Under the pieces are notes generated by a model, which ran no database searches, was not told the origin of the DNA, and saw only the letters and a list, made by a program, of their open reading frames with translations. This document shows, piece after piece, positions 47,065 to 55,922 of a DNA stretch of 64,000 nt. Positions within the stretch are counted from its first letter, which is position 1, and each line of letters starts with the position of its first letter. The stretch covers positions 737,246 to 801,245 of the forward strand of contig NZ_FRAU01000001.1 of the NCBI RefSeq assembly GCF_900142415.1. The letters run 5' to 3'. Source of the DNA: Rhodothermus profundi. GTDB taxonomy: Bacteria; Bacteroidota; Rhodothermia; Rhodothermales; Rhodothermaceae. Made by a program: the position numbers and the translations under genes.

Positions 47065-48867
47065 TCAGGCGGCTGAGCGCGTCTGTTCCAGGAATTGCAG
47101 TTCGTAGAGCCGACGATAGAGTCCATCGCGGGCCATGAGTTCCTGATGGGTGCCCTGCTCCCGCACTTCGCCGCGATGCATCACCAGGATTTGATCGGCG
47201 TGCTGGATGGTGGAGAGTCGGTGGGCGATGATAATTGCTGTGCGACCGCGCAGCAGCGTTTCCATGGCGCGCTGAATGAGCTGTTCGGTCTCGGTATCGA
47301 CGCTGGAGGTGGCCTCGTCGAGTACCAGTACTTCGGGATCATAGACCAGCGCCCGCACAAACGACAGGAGCTGGCGTTGACCATGCGAGAGTGTCAGTCC
47401 GCGTTCGCGCACGTCCTGATGGTACCCGTGGGGCAATCGTTCAATAAACCGGTCGGCACCGATCAGCCGAGCGGCTTCCTGCACTTTTTCAAAGGGAATA
47501 GACGGATCGCCCAGCGTGATGTTGTCCAGCACCGTACCGGAGAAAAGAAACACATCTTGCAACACCAGACCAATGTGTCGGCGTAGATCATGCAGCGCAT
47601 AGGTGCGCACGTCATGGCCGTCCACCAGGATCTGGCCACGCTGCACGTCATAGAAACGCAATAGCAGGTTAATGATGGTGGTTTTGCCAGCGCCGGTTGC
47701 CCCTACGATGGCCACATGCTGACCGGGTTCGACCGTAAAGGATACGTTGCGTAGCACCCAGTTAGGTTCCTGTCCGTCGGCGGGCTGTTCGTCGTAGGTG
47801 AACCAGACGTTTCGGAATTCGATGCGGCCGCGCAGGCGTTGGATACGCACAGGTTGAGCAGGCTCAGGCAGCGCCGTATCCTGGTCGAGCAGGCCAAAGA
47901 TGCGCTCTGCGCCCGCCATGGCGCTCTGCAGCATGTTGTACTGGTCCGACAGGTTGCGGATCGGTTCGAAGAACTGCCGCACGTACTGAATGAACGCAAT
48001 GAGCACGCCGAGCGTCAGCGTACCATCAAGTGCCCGCATGCCTCCTACCCAGAGCACCAGTCCAAGTGCTGCATCAGCAACCAGTTGCACAACCGGCCAG
48101 AACAGGGCAAAGTAAAAGACCGTCTTGATCTGAGCCTGGCGGTGCGCATCATTAATGGCCTGGAAGCGACGCAGCTCCTCGGCCTCTCGATTGAAGAGCT
48201 GCACGATCTTCATGCCGCTGATGTGCTCCTGCAAGAAGGCGTTCAGGCGGGCGATCTGCCGGCGCGTTTCCCGGTACTGCGCCCGCACTTTGCGCCGAAA
48301 CCAGGCGACTGCTACGACCATAAGCGGCATGACCGAGAGCGTTACGAGCGCCAGTCGCCACTCCAGCATAAACATGAAATACGCGATGAACACGATCCGG
48401 AACAGATCGCCCAGGATGCGCACCACGCCGGCCGACAGCATATCGCTGAGCGATTCCACGTCGTTCGTAACGCGCGTGATGAGCCGCCCCACCGGCGTGC
48501 GATCAAAAAAGCGCAGCGACTGGCGTTGGATGTGCCGGTAAACTTTTGTGCGGATGTCGTAGATCGCCTGCTGGCCAATCCACTGGGTCAGGTAGTCGTT
48601 CACGAACGACAGTGCAGCTTCCACGACGAGCACGCCGATCAGCAACAGGATAATCTGTTGCAGTCCGTTCCAGTCGCCGGCTACGATGTGCTGGTCGATG
48701 GCTACCTGGACCAGCTTGGGTCGGAGAGGTCCCAGAAACGCTTCAGCCATGACCGTGCAGAAGGCCAGGGCCACCCAGCCCTTATAGGGCCACAGGTAGC
48801 TGGCCAGTCGCCACAGGAGTCGGCGGTCTAACCCGGGCGCCTCGTCGCGTGCTGTTTTATCGTCCAC
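47065..48867 (-). CDS. ABC exporter half-transporter, probable partner with a non-canonical signature motif
   Basis: A 600-residue membrane exporter subunit: six TM helices (about 20-320) then a nucleotide-binding domain. Walker A is GATGAGKTT near residue 390, Walker B EVLVLDEATSSVD near 515 has the catalytic Glu, and the H-loop is IIIAHRLSTI. The signature motif is LSHGQRQLL rather than LSGGQ. In heterodimeric exporters the altered signature belongs to the subunit that faces a degenerate ATP site. The other exporter gene (49847-51649) has the complementary change, so the two probably form one heterodimer. It overlaps the rnz gene by 11 bases. Confidence 0.9.
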   Translation of the reverse strand: MDDKTARDEAPGLDRRLLWRLASYLWPYKGWVALAFCTVMAEAFLGPLRPKLVQVAIDQHIVAGDWNGLQQIILLLIGVLVVEAALSFVNDYLTQWIGQQAIYDIRTKVYRHIQRQSLRFFDRTPVGRLITRVTNDVESLSDMLSAGVVRILGDLFRIVFIAYFMFMLEWRLALVTLSVMPLMVVAVAWFRRKVRAQYRETRRQIARLNAFLQEHISGMKIVQLFNREAEELRRFQAINDAHRQAQIKTVFYFALFWPVVQLVADAALGLVLWVGGMRALDGTLTLGVLIAFIQYVRQFFEPIRNLSDQYNMLQSAMAGAERIFGLLDQDTALPEPAQPVRIQRLRGRIEFRNVWFTYDEQPADGQEPNWVLRNVSFTVEPGQHVAIVGATGAGKTTIINLLLRFYDVQRGQILVDGHDVRTYALHDLRRHIGLVLQDVFLFSGTVLDNITLGDPSIPFEKVQEAARLIGADRFIERLPHGYHQDVRERGLTLSHGQRQLLSFVRALVYDPEVLVLDEATSSVDTETEQLIQRAMETLLRGRTAIIIAHRLSTIQHADQILVMHRGEVREQGTHQELMARDGLYRRLYELQFLEQTRSAA

Positions 48868-49837
48868 GGCTATCGGTCACGTTGGCCGTTTCCTGCAGAG
48901 AAGCCTGTCGTGGATTGTGGAGCGGCACGGCGTAGCGCTTCAATTCTTCGGCTGCTTCCGTGTTTGGAAAGATGATGCGGGCTTCCGCTACCAGCGGCGA
49001 CGGATCCTCATAACGAGCGCTGAAGTGTCCCAGCAGCAGCCGATGGGCGCCGGCTGCACGAGCCAATTCGGCTGCCTCGCGGGCCGTTGCGTGCCCTCGT
49101 TCGATCGCCAGCGCGCGGTGCTCATCCCCGAAGGTCGCTTCGTGGTACAGGAGGTCGACCCCTTCGGCGAGCAGACGGCCGTTTTCACAGGGACGGGTGT
49201 CGGTCAGGTACGCAAACGTACGGCCCGGGATAGGCGGCCCTACTACCTCTTCGGGACGTACCCAGCGGTTGCGTGCCCAGACCGGCTGTCCTTCCTTCAG
49301 AGCCCGGTACTGCGCAGGGTCGGTCACGCCAAGCGCCTGGGCCCGCGCCACGTCCAGATGCCCGGGACGCATGCGTTCCTCAAACCGATACCCTACGGTA
49401 AATACCCGATGCTCTACGGGCCGTGCCGTTACAACGTACTCGGGCGTCTCAAACACTACAGCGTGCGTAACATCTTCCGCCAGCTCTACATAACGGATCG
49501 GGAAGCCGCGCTCTTTTGCTGACAGACCGGGGACCGATTCGATCACCTTTCCGATTCCTTCGGGTCCTACCACGACCAGCGGATCCGTGCGGTTCACCAT
49601 ACTCAGCGTGGCCAACAGGCCAAACAGCCCGTAAAAGTGATCCCCATGAAAATGGGTGATAAAGATGGCCTCCAGACGTGAGGATTTGAGATGGGCTGCC
49701 AGTAACCGGTACTGCGTGCCCTCGCCACAGTCGAACAGCAGCAGGCGGCCGGCCCGCCACAGGGCTACCGACGACAGATGCCGCGTGCGGGTAGGAATGG
49801 CCGAGGCGGTTCCCAGCGGAATAATGAAAAGCTCCAC
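48857..49837 (-). CDS. rnz: Ribonuclease Z
   Basis: Endonuclease that trims the 3' ends of tRNA precursors. Seen: 326 residues of the metallo-beta-lactamase fold. The metal motif FITHFHGDHFYGL (HxHxDH) is near residue 62, the FDCGEGTQYRLL opening near 35, and YLTDTRPC near 213 with the phosphate-binding region around it. The LYHEATFGDE block near 232 and LLGHFSARYEDP near 272 supply the remaining metal ligands. Length matches short RNase Z. It is placed between the two halves of an ABC exporter, nine bases after the first and overlapping the second by 11 bases, so it is cotranslated with them. Confidence 0.94.
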   Translation of the reverse strand: MELFIIPLGTASAIPTRTRHLSSVALWRAGRLLLFDCGEGTQYRLLAAHLKSSRLEAIFITHFHGDHFYGLFGLLATLSMVNRTDPLVVVGPEGIGKVIESVPGLSAKERGFPIRYVELAEDVTHAVVFETPEYVVTARPVEHRVFTVGYRFEERMRPGHLDVARAQALGVTDPAQYRALKEGQPVWARNRWVRPEEVVGPPIPGRTFAYLTDTRPCENGRLLAEGVDLLYHEATFGDEHRALAIERGHATAREAAELARAAGAHRLLLGHFSARYEDPSPLVAEARIIFPNTEAAEELKRYAVPLHNPRQASLQETANVTDSRGR

Positions 49838-49846
49838 GACGGTTAC

Positions 49847-51649
49847 TTACAGTTGTTTCAACTCCTCTTCCAGCAACTGCTGCCGATACAGGCGGGCGTA
49901 TAGACCGTTTTGCTTGAGCAGTTCCGTATGCGTGCCCCGTTCCACGATCCGTCCCTCATCCAGTACCAGGATCAGGTCGGCTTCCTGCACCGCCGAAATG
50001 CGATGGCTGACTATCACAACTGTGCGCTTGCCGTAGTGCCGCCGGAGCTGCCGGAGGATGCGCCGCTCTGTCTCTGTATCGACGGCCGAGAGTGCATCGT
50101 CCAGAATGAGAATGCGTGGGCGACGGATCAGCGCCCGCGCAATGGCCGTGCGTTGTTTTTGCCCGCCCGACAGCGTAATGCCTCGTTCTCCGACAAACGT
50201 TTCAAAGCCATGTGGGAAGCGCCGCACGTTCTCCAGCAAGTCTGCTTCGCAGGCGGCTTCTTCAATACGGCGAAGGTCGGTTTCCTGTTCGCCAAAGGCG
50301 ATGTTGGCAGCTACTGTATCGCTAAAGAGAAACACATCCTGTGGGGCATAACCAATGGCGCGGCGCAGCAGAGCCAGCGGAATGCGCCGCACGTCGCGTC
50401 CGTCAATCTCTACGACCCCCTGCACCGGCTCAATCAGCCGCGGGATGAGCTCCACCAACGTGGTTTTGCCCGCGCCGGTTCGTCCGACAATGCCCAGCAC
50501 GCCACCAGCCGGCAGATCAAAGTTGATGTCTTCCAGAACCCATGGCCCGTCCTCTTCATAACGGAAATACACATGCTTGAACGTGATACGTCCTTCGATA
50601 TGGCAAATGGAAGTGTCCGTCCAGGCCGGATCGTCTCGAATTTCAGGCTCGGTGTCAAAGATCTCAGCCAGTCGGTTCATGGAAGCCGAGGCGCGCTGCA
50701 CCATGGATAGAACAAATCCGACCGATGCTACGGGCCAGGTCATCAAGGCTACATAAATGATAAACTCGGCAATGTTACCGATGGTAATAGCCCCGGCCAT
50801 TGCCAGTTGTCCCCCCTTCCATACGACCAGGATGGTGGCCATACCCGTTAGCAGAATAAAGATCGGCGACCAGAAGGCATCGACGCGCGCCAGGTCGAGC
50901 ATGCGACGACGATAGGCTTCGCTTTCGGCATCAAAAGCGCGCGCCTCGGCCGTTTCGCGCGTGTAGGCCTTCAGCACACGAATGCCGTTGAGCGCCTCCT
51001 GCACGCGACTGGTCAGCCGTGCGTACTGCGCCTGCAACGCATCGCTGCGCCGATGCACCTGGTGTGCCACCCAGAAGACGCCTCCAGCCAGCAGCGGCAT
51101 GGGGAGCAACGTGTAGAGCGTCAGCTCGGGCGAGATCAAGAGCATGGCCGTAATGGCGGCCACCATGAGCACCACCGCTCGCGCAGCGTACATAACCGCC
51201 GGTCCTACATAGCGCCGCACCTGTTCGATATCGCTGGTAGCACGCGTGAGCACGTCGCCGGTAGAAAATTTCCGATAGAAGCTTGGCGGCAATCGTTGCA
51301 GATGCTCATACAGCGCGTTGCGAAGGTCGTACTCAATGTGCCGTGAGGCCACCACGAGCGTCCGGCGCATCAGGAACGTGAACAGTCCGCTGAGCAGGCT
51401 CAATCCCAGAATGACGCCGCTGTAGAAAAGCAAGCCTGTTACCACATACGCGTAGAAGAAAGGCTGTGCAGACGTCCCTTCGACCGCCCGGTAGTAGGCA
51501 ACAAAGCGCGGAATGCTGTCCACTGCCTGGCGGACAACCCCCGGCGCCAGCATCGCAAACAACGCCGAAGCAATAGCGCAGAGCAGTCCCGGGCCGAACA
51601 GCCGTCGGTACTTCCAGAAGTACGCATTGAGCCGGACGAGCGTCCCCAT
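49847..51649 (-). CDS. ABC exporter half-transporter with degenerate Walker B (Asp for Glu)
   Basis: A membrane exporter subunit of 600 residues from ATG 51649 (MGTLVRLNAYFWKYR; a TTG at 51670 is also possible). Six TM helices (about 15-310) are followed by a nucleotide-binding domain with Walker A GRTGAGKTT near 375, canonical signature LSGGQKQRTAIARA near 480, and Walker B RILILDDALSAVD near 502, where Asp replaces the catalytic Glu. The H-loop is VIVSHRISAV. The Asp substitution and the altered signature of the partner gene at 47065-48867 together make one ATP site degenerate, the arrangement of heterodimeric exporters. Substrate unknown. Confidence 0.9.
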   Translation of the reverse strand: MGTLVRLNAYFWKYRRLFGPGLLCAIASALFAMLAPGVVRQAVDSIPRFVAYYRAVEGTSAQPFFYAYVVTGLLFYSGVILGLSLLSGLFTFLMRRTLVVASRHIEYDLRNALYEHLQRLPPSFYRKFSTGDVLTRATSDIEQVRRYVGPAVMYAARAVVLMVAAITAMLLISPELTLYTLLPMPLLAGGVFWVAHQVHRRSDALQAQYARLTSRVQEALNGIRVLKAYTRETAEARAFDAESEAYRRRMLDLARVDAFWSPIFILLTGMATILVVWKGGQLAMAGAITIGNIAEFIIYVALMTWPVASVGFVLSMVQRASASMNRLAEIFDTEPEIRDDPAWTDTSICHIEGRITFKHVYFRYEEDGPWVLEDINFDLPAGGVLGIVGRTGAGKTTLVELIPRLIEPVQGVVEIDGRDVRRIPLALLRRAIGYAPQDVFLFSDTVAANIAFGEQETDLRRIEEAACEADLLENVRRFPHGFETFVGERGITLSGGQKQRTAIARALIRRPRILILDDALSAVDTETERRILRQLRRHYGKRTVVIVSHRISAVQEADLILVLDEGRIVERGTHTELLKQNGLYARLYRQQLLEEELKQL

Positions 51650-51715
51650 ACGCCAACCAATCCACAGCAACAGCCCGTCTCGAACGCCCGATCCGGCCCA
51701 CCTGATCCGGCCGCT

Positions 51716-51928
51716 TCAGAGCGCGCCGCGCTGCCTCAGGTCGCGAATCACTACAAGCACGTAGAGCACCAGCGCAGCCACAAGCAACGGCACGCCCAGA
51801 AACACACCGATACCGACGCTCCAGGCTGCAAAACCACTAAGCAGCAACACCAGCAGGCAGCTCAGGCCAATGATGGCCAGCACAACCGCCGTGCGCAGTA
51901 ACCGATCGACCGAAGCCGTAGCATTCAT
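51716..51928 (-). CDS. Small two-helix membrane protein, 70 residues
   Basis: A 70-residue protein with two hydrophobic helices (about 12-34 and 38-61) and a basic C-terminus (VVIRDLRQRGAL). No catalytic or metal motif is visible. The ATG overlaps the napC-like stop by four bases (ATGA), which ties it to the nitrate-reductase cluster, possibly as a membrane partner of the cytochrome. The ABC exporter gene starts 66 bases downstream (46 by its alternative TTG). No family recognised. Confidence 0.75.
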   Translation of the reverse strand: MNATASVDRLLRTAVVLAIIGLSCLLVLLLSGFAAWSVGIGVFLGVPLLVAALVLYVLVVIRDLRQRGAL

Positions 51929-52656
51929 GGCATCTTACCCGACGATGGCACAGGAGTAGCTGACGAAAGCAGACGCGCCCGCTCAGGCGGAGTCGGGTGA
52001 GGAGGACCGTGGCAACTCGTGCAGGCGACCCGGTCTGCCCGCAAATCGGTCAGAAGCGCTCCATGCGTGGGCACCCGCTGGAACGCATCTGTTTCGCCAT
52101 GACAGTTCAGACAGTTGACGTTTGGATACGATCCGCTGTACTGAATGGGTTCTTCCCAACTGCGGGTTACGTAGAGCAGCCAGTGCCGGATACCATCGCG
52201 CTTGGCTTCCAGAGAGCCATGCAAACCATACGTCGTATGGCAGGCATAGCACTGGTTTTCTGGAATCCACTTGTTGCGGTAGTGACGGGCCGCCAGGGTA
52301 GCGCTGTGCGGATCCTGCAGATCCTGCACAAAGGGTTCCATCACATGGCACGAATTGCAGGACGCTACGGTCTTTGTTTCCTCAAACACAAACTCGAAAG
52401 CCCCCATCAATGCCAGAGCCGGCAACGCAAAGAGGCCCAGCAGCATAGCCCAGTGGTAGAAAGGACGCGGGAGCCGGTCGCGCAGCACCCAGTGACTCAG
52501 CACCAGCCATCCAATGCCCAGCAGGGCTGCAACAATGCCAACGATCCGAAACAGTTCGGCCGAGGTTATTCCAGGCATTTCGCCTTCTGCAGCCCAGGCC
52601 AGACGGGGCCACCCGATCAACAGCCCCAGCAGAAGTATGCGGTGCAAACGAATCAT
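51925..52656 (-). CDS. NapC/NirT-type tetraheme cytochrome c, with an additional membrane segment
   Basis: Membrane cytochrome that would pass electrons from quinol to the periplasmic reductase encoded upstream. The ATG at 52656 is chosen because GGGGAG lies five bases before it. The longer frame from 52806 overlaps napA. It has 243 residues: a signal-like segment (about 4-20), two hydrophobic helices (about 32-50 and 60-82), then four CxxCH heme sites (CNSCH, CYACH, CLNCH, CTSCH). NapC itself has one TM helix and no such leader, so this is a related but distinct layout. It begins 16 bases after the napA stop. No napB gene follows. Confidence 0.85.
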   Translation of the reverse strand: MIRLHRILLLGLLIGWPRLAWAAEGEMPGITSAELFRIVGIVAALLGIGWLVLSHWVLRDRLPRPFYHWAMLLGLFALPALALMGAFEFVFEETKTVASCNSCHVMEPFVQDLQDPHSATLAARHYRNKWIPENQCYACHTTYGLHGSLEAKRDGIRHWLLYVTRSWEEPIQYSGSYPNVNCLNCHGETDAFQRVPTHGALLTDLRADRVACTSCHGPPHPTPPERARLLSSATPVPSSGKMP

Positions 52657-52672
52657 GACGCTCCCCAAGGTT

Positions 52673-54961
52673 TCAGGCCGCCGGAGAGACTGGCCGAATA
52701 CGCACAGCACTCTCCTTAAAGGCCGGTTCTTTGGAAATAGGATCGACCGTAGGATTGACCACCCGGTTGACCAATGCTTCGGGCGAATGGAACGGCGCGA
52801 ACACAACGCCCGGTGTAATATCCGTGCTTACGCGCGCTTGCAACACGGCCCGCCCGCGTCGACTTTCGACCAGTACCGGTTCCCCATCGCGAATGCCATA
52901 GCGATGTGCATCTCGGGGGTGCACTACCAGGAAGTCGGTGGTAATATCTTCCAGCTCTTTCAGCTTACCGGTTAGCGTCAGCGTATGCCAGTGTTCATAG
53001 ACGCGTCCGGTAACCAGCGTCAGCGGATACGCATCCGTGCGCGGATCACTTGGCGGCTTCTGATGCTCCAGAAAAACGACGGCCCGTCCGTCAGGTCGTC
53101 CATAGAAGTCAAAACGGCCCGTACCCTTTGCCATTGGATCTTCGCCTGGCACGTAGCGGCGGCAGGTTCCTGGATGATCCTCAGTAGGCGCCGGCCAGAG
53201 AATCCCCCGTTCTTTTTTGAGCCGCTCGTACGTAATCCCGGCAAAATTGTACGGCGAATGGGCCGAAATCTGCCGCCACTCATCCCAGATGGCCTCTGGC
53301 GTGCGCGCCTTGATCAGCTCCCCATAGCCCAGCCGATCGGCCAGCTCGATCAGGATCTCCAGGTCTGAGCGCGCTTCGCCCGGCGGATCGACGAGCTTGG
53401 GTACCAGATGGTAGCGCCGCTCCGACTGGCTGTAGACCCCGCCTTTCTCCACCCACATAGCTGTTGGCAGAAAGACGTCCGCAAACTGCGTCGTTTCGGT
53501 AGGATAAACCGCATCCGCTACCACCAGAAATGTGCGTGCCATTGCCTCCCGATAGCGATCGGCATGCGGAAGCGACTGCGCCGGATTGGTGCCCATGATG
53601 AGCACGCACTTCAGATCCCCCCGCCGCATGGCCTCAAACATGGCCACCGCATGATAACCGGGCTTCGGGCTAATGCGCCCGCGCGGCACGCCCCACAGAT
53701 CTTCCATCTCCGCTCGATGCTTCGGATTTGTCACCACACGCCCGTTGGGCAGTGCATGCGCCAGGGCACCCGTGTCACGCACGCCTCCCCCTGCATTGGG
53801 CTGCCCGGTCAGTGAAAACGGAGTAGCGCCCGGACGTCCGATATGCCCTGTAAGCAAGTGCATGGCGTTGATCAGCCGATTGGCTGCCGTCCCCTGCGCC
53901 TGCTGATTCAGCCCCATGGTCCAGATCGACATGGTGGCTTCGGAGGCCGCAAACAGGTAAGCCACTTCCTCGATCAGCCGGGCATCAATGCCACAGATTG
54001 ACGCAACCCGCTCGGGCGCGTACTGAGCTACATGGCGCTTTAAATCTTCAAAAGTGCGCGGCGCATTGCCCTCCCGGAACGTCAGATAGTTTTCGACCAT
54101 GTCCTGGTCGATAAAACCGTTCCGGATGAACTCATAAATCATGGCATTATATAGCGCCACATCGGTCCCCGGCCGAATGGGCAGGTGATAGTCGGCATGG
54201 CGGGCGGTGCGCGTGCGGCGCGGATCCACCACAATGATTACCGTCTCGGGCCGACTCCGCTTGCGGTCGAGCACGCGCTCCCAGACGATAGGATGACAGT
54301 CGGCCGTGTTAGAGCCGGTAATGAAAAAGCACGTGGCCGCGTCAATGTCTTCGTAGCAGCCCAGGGGCTCATCCTTTCCAAAAACCGAAATGTATCCGGC
54401 GGCTGCGGAAGCCATGCACAGCCGGGGATTGCCATCCACGTTGTTCGTGCCTATGCCGGCCTTGAAAAGCTTGTTCGCCGTATAGCTTTCTTCTGTGAAG
54501 AGCTGACCGCTGCCATAAAAAGCCACACTGTCGGGGCCGTAGCGGTCAATGGCCTCCCGAAAGCGCCGGGCCACCAGGTCCATGGCTTCGTCCCAGCTAG
54601 CCCGCTCCAACCGCCCATTGCGGCGGATCATAGGATAAAGCGCCCGGTCGCGAACGTAGAGAATCTCGCGGTTTAAAACGCCCTTGACACAAAGCCGCCC
54701 GCGGTTGTGGGCATACTCATCCCCTTTGATGTCCACGACCCGGCCATCGCGCACGCCGATCATAATCCCACAACCGGTTCCGCAAAACCGACAGACTCCT
54801 TTGTGCCAGCTATCAACCGGAACCGCGGGCTCACGCTGCCAGAAACCTGCACACCCAGAAATAGGACCGGTCAGGATCAATCCGCCAGCTAATGCACTGA
54901 GCCGCTGGAGCAGCTCACGACGGGTCAGTTTTTCACGCTCCATAGAAAAGGACAGGTTCAA
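52673..54961 (-). CDS. napA: Periplasmic nitrate reductase-type molybdoenzyme with Tat/lipobox leader
   Basis: A large molybdopterin oxidoreductase of the NapA/NasA type, expected to reduce nitrate to nitrite. Seen: a twin-arginine leader (TRRELLQRLSALAGG), then an apparent lipobox (PISGC near residue 38), then the 4Fe-4S ligands CRFCGTGC with the fourth cysteine in LCVKG. The Mo-ligating cysteine is in NPRLCMASAAAGY near residue 175, and DEPLGCYED, typical of NapA, follows. Length is 762 residues from TTG 54961, or 756 from ATG 54943, against about 830 for E. coli NapA. A perfect inverted repeat covers the start. A napC-like gene follows after 16 bases. Nitrate is inferred from family; other substrates are possible. 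Confidence 0.87.
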   Translation of the reverse strand: MNLSFSMEREKLTRRELLQRLSALAGGLILTGPISGCAGFWQREPAVPVDSWHKGVCRFCGTGCGIMIGVRDGRVVDIKGDEYAHNRGRLCVKGVLNREILYVRDRALYPMIRRNGRLERASWDEAMDLVARRFREAIDRYGPDSVAFYGSGQLFTEESYTANKLFKAGIGTNNVDGNPRLCMASAAAGYISVFGKDEPLGCYEDIDAATCFFITGSNTADCHPIVWERVLDRKRSRPETVIIVVDPRRTRTARHADYHLPIRPGTDVALYNAMIYEFIRNGFIDQDMVENYLTFREGNAPRTFEDLKRHVAQYAPERVASICGIDARLIEEVAYLFAASEATMSIWTMGLNQQAQGTAANRLINAMHLLTGHIGRPGATPFSLTGQPNAGGGVRDTGALAHALPNGRVVTNPKHRAEMEDLWGVPRGRISPKPGYHAVAMFEAMRRGDLKCVLIMGTNPAQSLPHADRYREAMARTFLVVADAVYPTETTQFADVFLPTAMWVEKGGVYSQSERRYHLVPKLVDPPGEARSDLEILIELADRLGYGELIKARTPEAIWDEWRQISAHSPYNFAGITYERLKKERGILWPAPTEDHPGTCRRYVPGEDPMAKGTGRFDFYGRPDGRAVVFLEHQKPPSDPRTDAYPLTLVTGRVYEHWHTLTLTGKLKELEDITTDFLVVHPRDAHRYGIRDGEPVLVESRRGRAVLQARVSTDITPGVVFAPFHSPEALVNRVVNPTVDPISKEPAFKESAVRIRPVSPAA

Positions 54962-54978
54962 ATCCCAGACCTGTCCTT
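54948..54978 (-). promoter_or_regulatory. Perfect 10-bp inverted repeat over the napA translation start
   Basis: In mRNA orientation AAGGACAGGT (54978-54969), an 11-base spacer and ACCTGTCCTT (54957-54948) form a perfect hairpin, followed by TTTCT and ATG at 54943. The 5' arm contains the only Shine-Dalgarno-like sequence (AAGGA) near either possible start, and the TTG start at 54961 lies in the loop. It could be an operator, or an RNA switch that hides the ribosome site. Confidence 0.6.
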
Positions 54979-55035
54979 AAGATAGGTGTTCTTTTTGTAA
55001 ATACGCAAAATTAAAACAAAATAGTATTTAATATT

Positions 55036-55503
55036 TCATTGAGCATTCTCGCATTCGAATACAAAAACTTCCGGCGGCAAGCCCTGACGCAGCAGCTGGG
55101 CCGTGAGCCGCAGCAAGCGTTGTTGTTCGGGCCATGGTAGCCGGGCGACGGCTTCCTCCTCGTCCAGCCAGGCAAAGGCATCGTGCTCGTCGTCAAGCAC
55201 AGGATCACTGGCCAGCTCCGCGGCAAAAGCTGGAATCAGATTGACCCGGTCGTGCTGCCACTCATAGAAGGCATTCAGCGAAGGCACCACCCAGAGCCGG
55301 CGTGGCTGCTGTCCGGTTTCTTCCTCGATCTCACGCAGCGCGGTCTGCCAGGCCGCCTCTCCACGCCGAATTTTCCCTCCGATCATACGCCACTGGCCGG
55401 CATAGCTGACCCCGGATGCCCTGCGCAGCAGCAAAAAGCGCGGTTGGCCTCTCTCCAGCCGGTAGGCATACACGTCCACAACCCGTACAACCGTTTCGAC
55501 CAT
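55036..55503 (-). CDS. NUDIX hydrolase
   Basis: A 155-residue pyrophosphohydrolase that acts on an unknown nucleoside diphosphate derivative. The Nudix box is complete: a GGKIRRGEAAWQTAL start near residue 41 continues to REIEEETGQ, matching Gx5Ex7REUxEExGU. The protein opens VDVYAYRLERGQPRFLLLRRA, typical of dihydroneopterin-triphosphate or ADP-ribose type enzymes. It is the first left-reading gene before napA, 75 bases upstream of its first start and separated by an AT-rich stretch that probably holds the napA promoter. A functional link to nap is not evident. Confidence 0.9.
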   Translation of the reverse strand: MVETVVRVVDVYAYRLERGQPRFLLLRRASGVSYAGQWRMIGGKIRRGEAAWQTALREIEEETGQQPRRLWVVPSLNAFYEWQHDRVNLIPAFAAELASDPVLDDEHDAFAWLDEEEAVARLPWPEQQRLLRLTAQLLRQGLPPEVFVFECENAQ

Positions 55504-55922
55504 GCGTCTCTCAGGTTTTCTTTCCGAAACTCATCTTCAGATCGAGACCTGCGCGCAGGCTATGGCTCCTTGCCCCTGCGCTTTCAGGTCGTCATAGACT
55601 ACCTGAGACCACCCCTTGTGCTCCGGGTTTAGCCGTGCGCAGGTGCTGTTTCCCGAAGGCCCAGGCGGTCTTTCCGGTCTGTCCCTACGCAGGTGCGAGG
55701 AAGCCTGCACCGGCCTCGGCGGCCGCTCCAACCGAATTTACCGGGGGTGGCCGCTAAGCGGGGTAATGCCGACTCAACGACGGACAGCGCGTGGAGTTCT
55801 AAAAAAACCACGCGGATCTGTCCAGACAGGCCAGAAACGAACGAAACAGCCTGCCGACCGCACCGGACCAGAAGGCAGAGCTCTCGGACGATTATTTCTT
55901 GTGCGCGTCGATGGAAAAGTAG
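55504..55922. other. Gap between the nudix gene and an esterase remnant
   Basis: About 420 bases. It holds the nudix upstream region and probably the decayed 3' end of the esterase pseudogene. A minus-strand frame at 55537-55731 ends in a plausible-looking stretch (WSQVVYDDLKAQGQG) but has no start context or recognised family. No terminator or RNA gene seen. Confidence 0.4.
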
